Part shown: piece by piece, positions 61,021 through 64,000 of the stretch
Layout: every line of letters begins with the position of its first letter
Position numbering within the stretch: position 1 is the stretch's first letter
Source: Phoma sp. XZ068
Taxonomy: Eukaryota > Ascomycota > Dothideomycetes > Pleosporales > Didymellaceae
Reading direction: 5' to 3'
Length of the DNA: 64,000 nucleotides
NCBI GenBank assembly: GCA_004835665.1
Contig: RBKR01000011.1
Coordinates: 1,178,001 to 1,242,000 of the forward strand
The notes under the pieces: generated by a model
What the model saw: the letters and a program-made list of their open reading frames with translations, nothing else
What the model was told of the DNA's origin: nothing
Databases searched by the model: none
Made by a program: the position numbers and the translations under genes

Positions 61021-61050
61021 GCAGGCAATGAGCAGGCAATAGCAGGCAAT
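61021..61050. repeat. Three GCAGGCAAT units
   Basis: GCAGGCAAT occurs three times with one- or two-base spacers (GA, A). A related AGCAGGC string reappears near 61390. Confidence 0.7.
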
Positions 61051-61910
61051 GCAGAAGGACCGACTAAGTCATCGTGGTGCAGGAACGGACTGCACGCCTC
61101 GCAGCCGTCGCGTCTCACCGAAATTGGCTACGAGCAAGGCAACGCGATATTGGCGCGTCATCAGCTGACAGGCTGGGCACCCTCTTTGCCACTTTAAACC
61201 CACCAACACGGCACCAAACCTGACTCTTCAGCTGCACAAAGGCGATCCTCATCAGTCGGGGCGTGGTACACTACGGCAAAACTCATTCGCAAAGCCAGGA
61301 CAAGGGTTGGAGTTGTGCAAAGTGGACTCTCGCGGCGCAAGGACAAGGAGCGACCAGGATGCCCCGCGCGGCGTCCAGATGCGTCGACACAGCAGGCGAA
61401 AGCAGGCAAGCGAAATGCAAACTTTGCTGGGGCAACAGGGTTTCGTAAGGGGGAACGGGATGGCAACGCGATATCACATGATAGGGCGAAACCGCGTCCA
61501 GGGTGTGGACGCGGCTTGGAGTTCCTTACCCGGAGCCCCACCACCGCCGGGCTGCGCTGCAGCGCGGGAGTCCAATTGGGTGCGACTCCGCTCCGGGGGT
61601 TGCGCCGGTGGTTACAGATAACGGTAGGCTACTGCGCAGGCTGCAGTGCACAAAGAAAAGCACGCAAGTCGCAGTACAATGCAGGGGTTTATTGAAATGC
61701 AGGCGGGAAGTTTGGGTCGCATATCCTTGCTATTTCTAATCTTTTCTTCGGCCGTGCTGGGCTTGTAGCGAGGTGCACAAGGTTCTCAGCGGATGCCTGC
61801 ACGGAGGTAGCAATACATTGCTGATCTCGCGTATGAATTCGGCGCCTATCGGTAAGATTTCTGCGTCGAGGTATGACGTGGGTTGTAATCGATACCATCT
61901 TCTCTTAGCT

Positions 61911-63529
61911 TCAAACTCCTGTGCCGGGGAAGGCACCCTTCTTGTTCAGTACCACCATGCCGTGTTCCCGTGAGATGTAGCCCTTCATGAGACCCTGTGG
62001 TAGTGTTAGCAAACGCGTCTTGCAGTGCGGAACCACCACCAACTTTGTAGATCTGATTCGCCAACAAGCATTCAACTTCGTCGTCCTCCACCGCCTGGCC
62101 ACCCATCCTCAATGCAGCTGCAAAGTTGACGAGTGGTATTCTCGATTTCCTGATTCTGTCCTTCTCTGTCTGTCCTTCCTTGAGATCATCATGGCCGCCA
62201 GCCAAGTAGACTTTCCGCAAGAGATTTCGTAGCGCAATGTCGCGACTTCGTTCGAGGGTGAGGAAGATGCGACGCTTGACGAATTCAGGCTCACCGTCTA
62301 CCAGGGCTTTGTCGAAGCCTGTGAGGTCGCCTCTCCTGATGCAAGCCACGAGTGGTCCAAAGATGCGTTCGAGTCGAGGCGATTCTGCGAGAAGAGGAGC
62401 TTTGGGTACGACGTGTTGTGTGATAAGCCGGCAAGGGATTAGGTAGGTGAGAATCAGTCTGTCAAAGTCAGTCGCCAGTCTGTAAACGGACACTGAACAC
62501 CTACGATTTGTTATTCTCAGCACCAGCGTAGCAAGATTCCCATGCCTCTTGCAGGCTCTTTTCTGCCTGTTACACGTCAGTGACATGTCCTGCAACCTCC
62601 TGTACTTCCTGACCTTTGTGTAGTCCTCTTGCAGGAAAGCAAGGACTCCTGTGTAGTAGCGGTATGTGACTCGGTGCGCTTTGGGGTATAGGTCGAAGGG
62701 AGGCAGGTCAGATTGGGCTTCGATCGAGCGGACAACGTTCTTGGACAGGCTGATGGCTTTCAGCTGGTTGCAATGTTAGTGGACGACAATCACTGTATGT
62801 AATGGACGGGATACCTTGAAGTAAGTCTTGAATTGAAGGTTGGCTACACAGTAGACGCCCCACTTGCGGGACTCTGAGAGATCTGGGTTTCTGATGCAAC
62901 GTCAGAACCAGGATACAAGCAAGAGATAGGACCATGGCACACCTGTCACCCAAACATAGAGCAAAGATCCTGTTGAACACGCGCGCGGCTTCCTCCAGCT
63001 TCTGGTTCTGTGCCACTGTGCTCACAATGTCGTCTGAGAAGCTGTTGTTGACAGTCGCCGGCTTCGACTGGGCCAAGTGGTCGTCTGCCTTGATCGCGAT
63101 CCTGCGCAGATGGTTTGCAGTGAAGTACAGCGTGAATATGGCCCATGCAGGCAGTGCTCCAGCAGAGATGTGCTTGATGAAGGTGCCGGTGAGGTCTTTC
63201 CAGGCGTCATACACGGCAACGTACTGGCGCTCGCCCAACCTGCCCTGGTTCGATGCCTCGTCTGCCTTGATGATCTCCTTCACGGCGCGCCAGTAGCTCA
63301 CGATGATGTCGGCCCATGCACCGCTCTCCTTCTGCGTCATGCGCGTGGTCTTGTTGTGCTTGAGCACATAGCGAACATCGCCTTCGACTTGCACGTCATT
63401 CGATGCGCGGAAGAAGTCATACAGGCGACCAGGGTCATGTGCAGGCGGGACAGGACTGAAGAAGTTCGCGACGGGCTGGGCCAGCGCAGTCGCATGAGCC
63501 TCTTGGAACGGTGCGAGTGCGGCTTGCAT
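61911..63529 (-). CDS. CSN12: PCI-domain protein Csn12
   Basis: Exons are 63529-62943, 62890-62815, 62763-62614, 62566-62505, 62458-62044 and 61994-61911 (457 aa; introns 46-52 nt). The joined protein carries the PCI-family blocks of Csn12/PCID2: SRKWGVYCVANLQFKTYFK, AHRVTYRYYTGVLAFLQEDY, LILTYLIPCRLITQHVVP, RDIALRNLLRKVYL and the final KGYISREHGMVVLNKKGAFP. In yeast Csn12 associates with Thp3 and with the COP9 signalosome-like complex, and acts in mRNA elongation and splicing; human PCID2 works with mRNA export factors. Every junction keeps the frame. The C-terminal winged helix of the PCI domain is complete. Start chosen as the first ATG in frame. Confidence 0.88.
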
Positions 63530-63923
63530 GGCTGCTACTGAGTGCGGCGATGACGACAGGCGGGGTTCAGATTGTCTTGCCGGAGTCGCAAGGCGTTTGT
63601 GAATATGCGCTACCTTCTTGACGGCTGCGACGACGTGTGCATTGCTTTATTCTTGGAGTGCAGCGACCGACGGTCTACGTTGAGGGTCGATCGGTGGTTG
63701 AATGCGGGCAGCCCGACGCCGCATCGCACTTTCCCGCCAAGCTCGCGGCGTTAGTGTTCGCCTAATTCGGAAAGGTGGCTCCCGCTAAACGCTGCCCACA
63801 CGATCGAAATTCATTGCACTGGACAACCTCGCTTCGTCAACTCCACGGGTACTAACTGCAGCACATTCGAAGTGAGTTATTGTCCTTGTTGTTTGTGTTA
63901 TTGCACGTACTGACTGCATCCAG
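63530..63923. promoter_or_regulatory. Divergent promoter, probable 5' UTR intron
   Basis: Upstream of CSN12 on one side and of the right-edge gene on the other. GTGAGT at about 63870 and CTGACTGCATCCAG ending 63923 look like a leader intron of the right-edge gene. Confidence 0.4.
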
Positions 63924-64000
63924 ATGGGTAAGCAAAAACTGTTCCTCCACTCTCGCGACCGTCCAGCAATTGCAGCCGAAGGAAATCTCAGATGAGCCTT
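63924..64000 (+). CDS. First codon of a gene running off the window (partial)
   Basis: ATG at 63924-63926 plus one G is followed directly by GTAAGC, a strong donor, so exon 1 would contribute only four bases. Read without splicing the frame stops after 23 codons. A tiny ATG-bearing first exon, here preceded by a leader intron, is typical of fungal ribosomal-protein and other highly expressed genes. The product cannot be named. Confidence 0.4.

Larger units (their letters stand above)
59054..61910. other. Gene-poor stretch with one weak small ORF
   Basis: About 2.9 kb: 3' flank of the BTB gene, then a possible small basic protein (60340-60540), a GCAGGCAAT repeat (61021-61050), and the 3' flank of CSN12. 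Nothing else supported. Confidence 0.4.

Noticed and set aside
1..64000. CRISPR arrays, rRNA operons, insertion sequences
   Set aside because: None seen; the window has intron-rich eukaryotic gene structure.

Overview
The window reads as nuclear DNA of a filamentous ascomycete (Pezizomycotina; a Dothideomycete of the Pleosporales type is my best guess, from protein flavour only). Reasons: many short GT-AG introns (44-112 nt) with CTRAY-like branch points, Zn2Cys6 regulators, a D-amino-acid oxidase with a peroxisomal tail, long Nup85, SYLF and F-box proteins, and genes on both strands with no operons. Gene models below were built by reading across splice junctions, so exon edges are predictions from sequence.

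Layout. 1-7 kb: the 3' end of an unknown gene, a four-exon secreted protein, an F-box protein and a broken gene. 7-10.4 kb: nothing recognisable. 10.4-20.2 kb: a concentrative nucleoside transporter, a short Zn2Cys6 regulator, a hypothetical protein, a membrane J-domain protein and a sugar transporter. 20.2-23.1 kb: no gene seen. 23-32 kb: a metabolic block with D-amino-acid oxidase, a Zn2Cys6 regulator divergent from an L-rhamnonate dehydratase (with a 9-bp inverted repeat in the shared promoter), and UDP-GlcNAc pyrophosphorylase. 32.5-39.2 kb: two divergent genes that appear to share a MACPF-like motif; one carries three C-terminal H-type lectin-like repeats. 41.4-51.6 kb: housekeeping genes, namely a CCHC zinc-knuckle protein (Gis2/CNBP type), a small membrane protein, the meiotic recombinase Dmc1, nucleoporin Nup85 and a SYLF-domain protein. 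51.6-58.1 kb: a gene desert with microsatellites and degenerate repeats. 58.1-64 kb: a BTB protein, a possible small basic protein, the PCI protein Csn12 and the first codon of a further gene.

How genes may work together. The regulator and the rhamnonate dehydratase look like a pathway-specific pair for L-rhamnose catabolism. The two MACPF-like genes share a 1.1-kb divergent promoter and could be co-expressed partners. The rest are independent housekeeping or accessory genes. The most promising lead for something undescribed is the MACPF-like/lectin pair, followed by the inverted-repeat operator candidate at 28101-28129 and the repeat cluster upstream of the SYLF gene.
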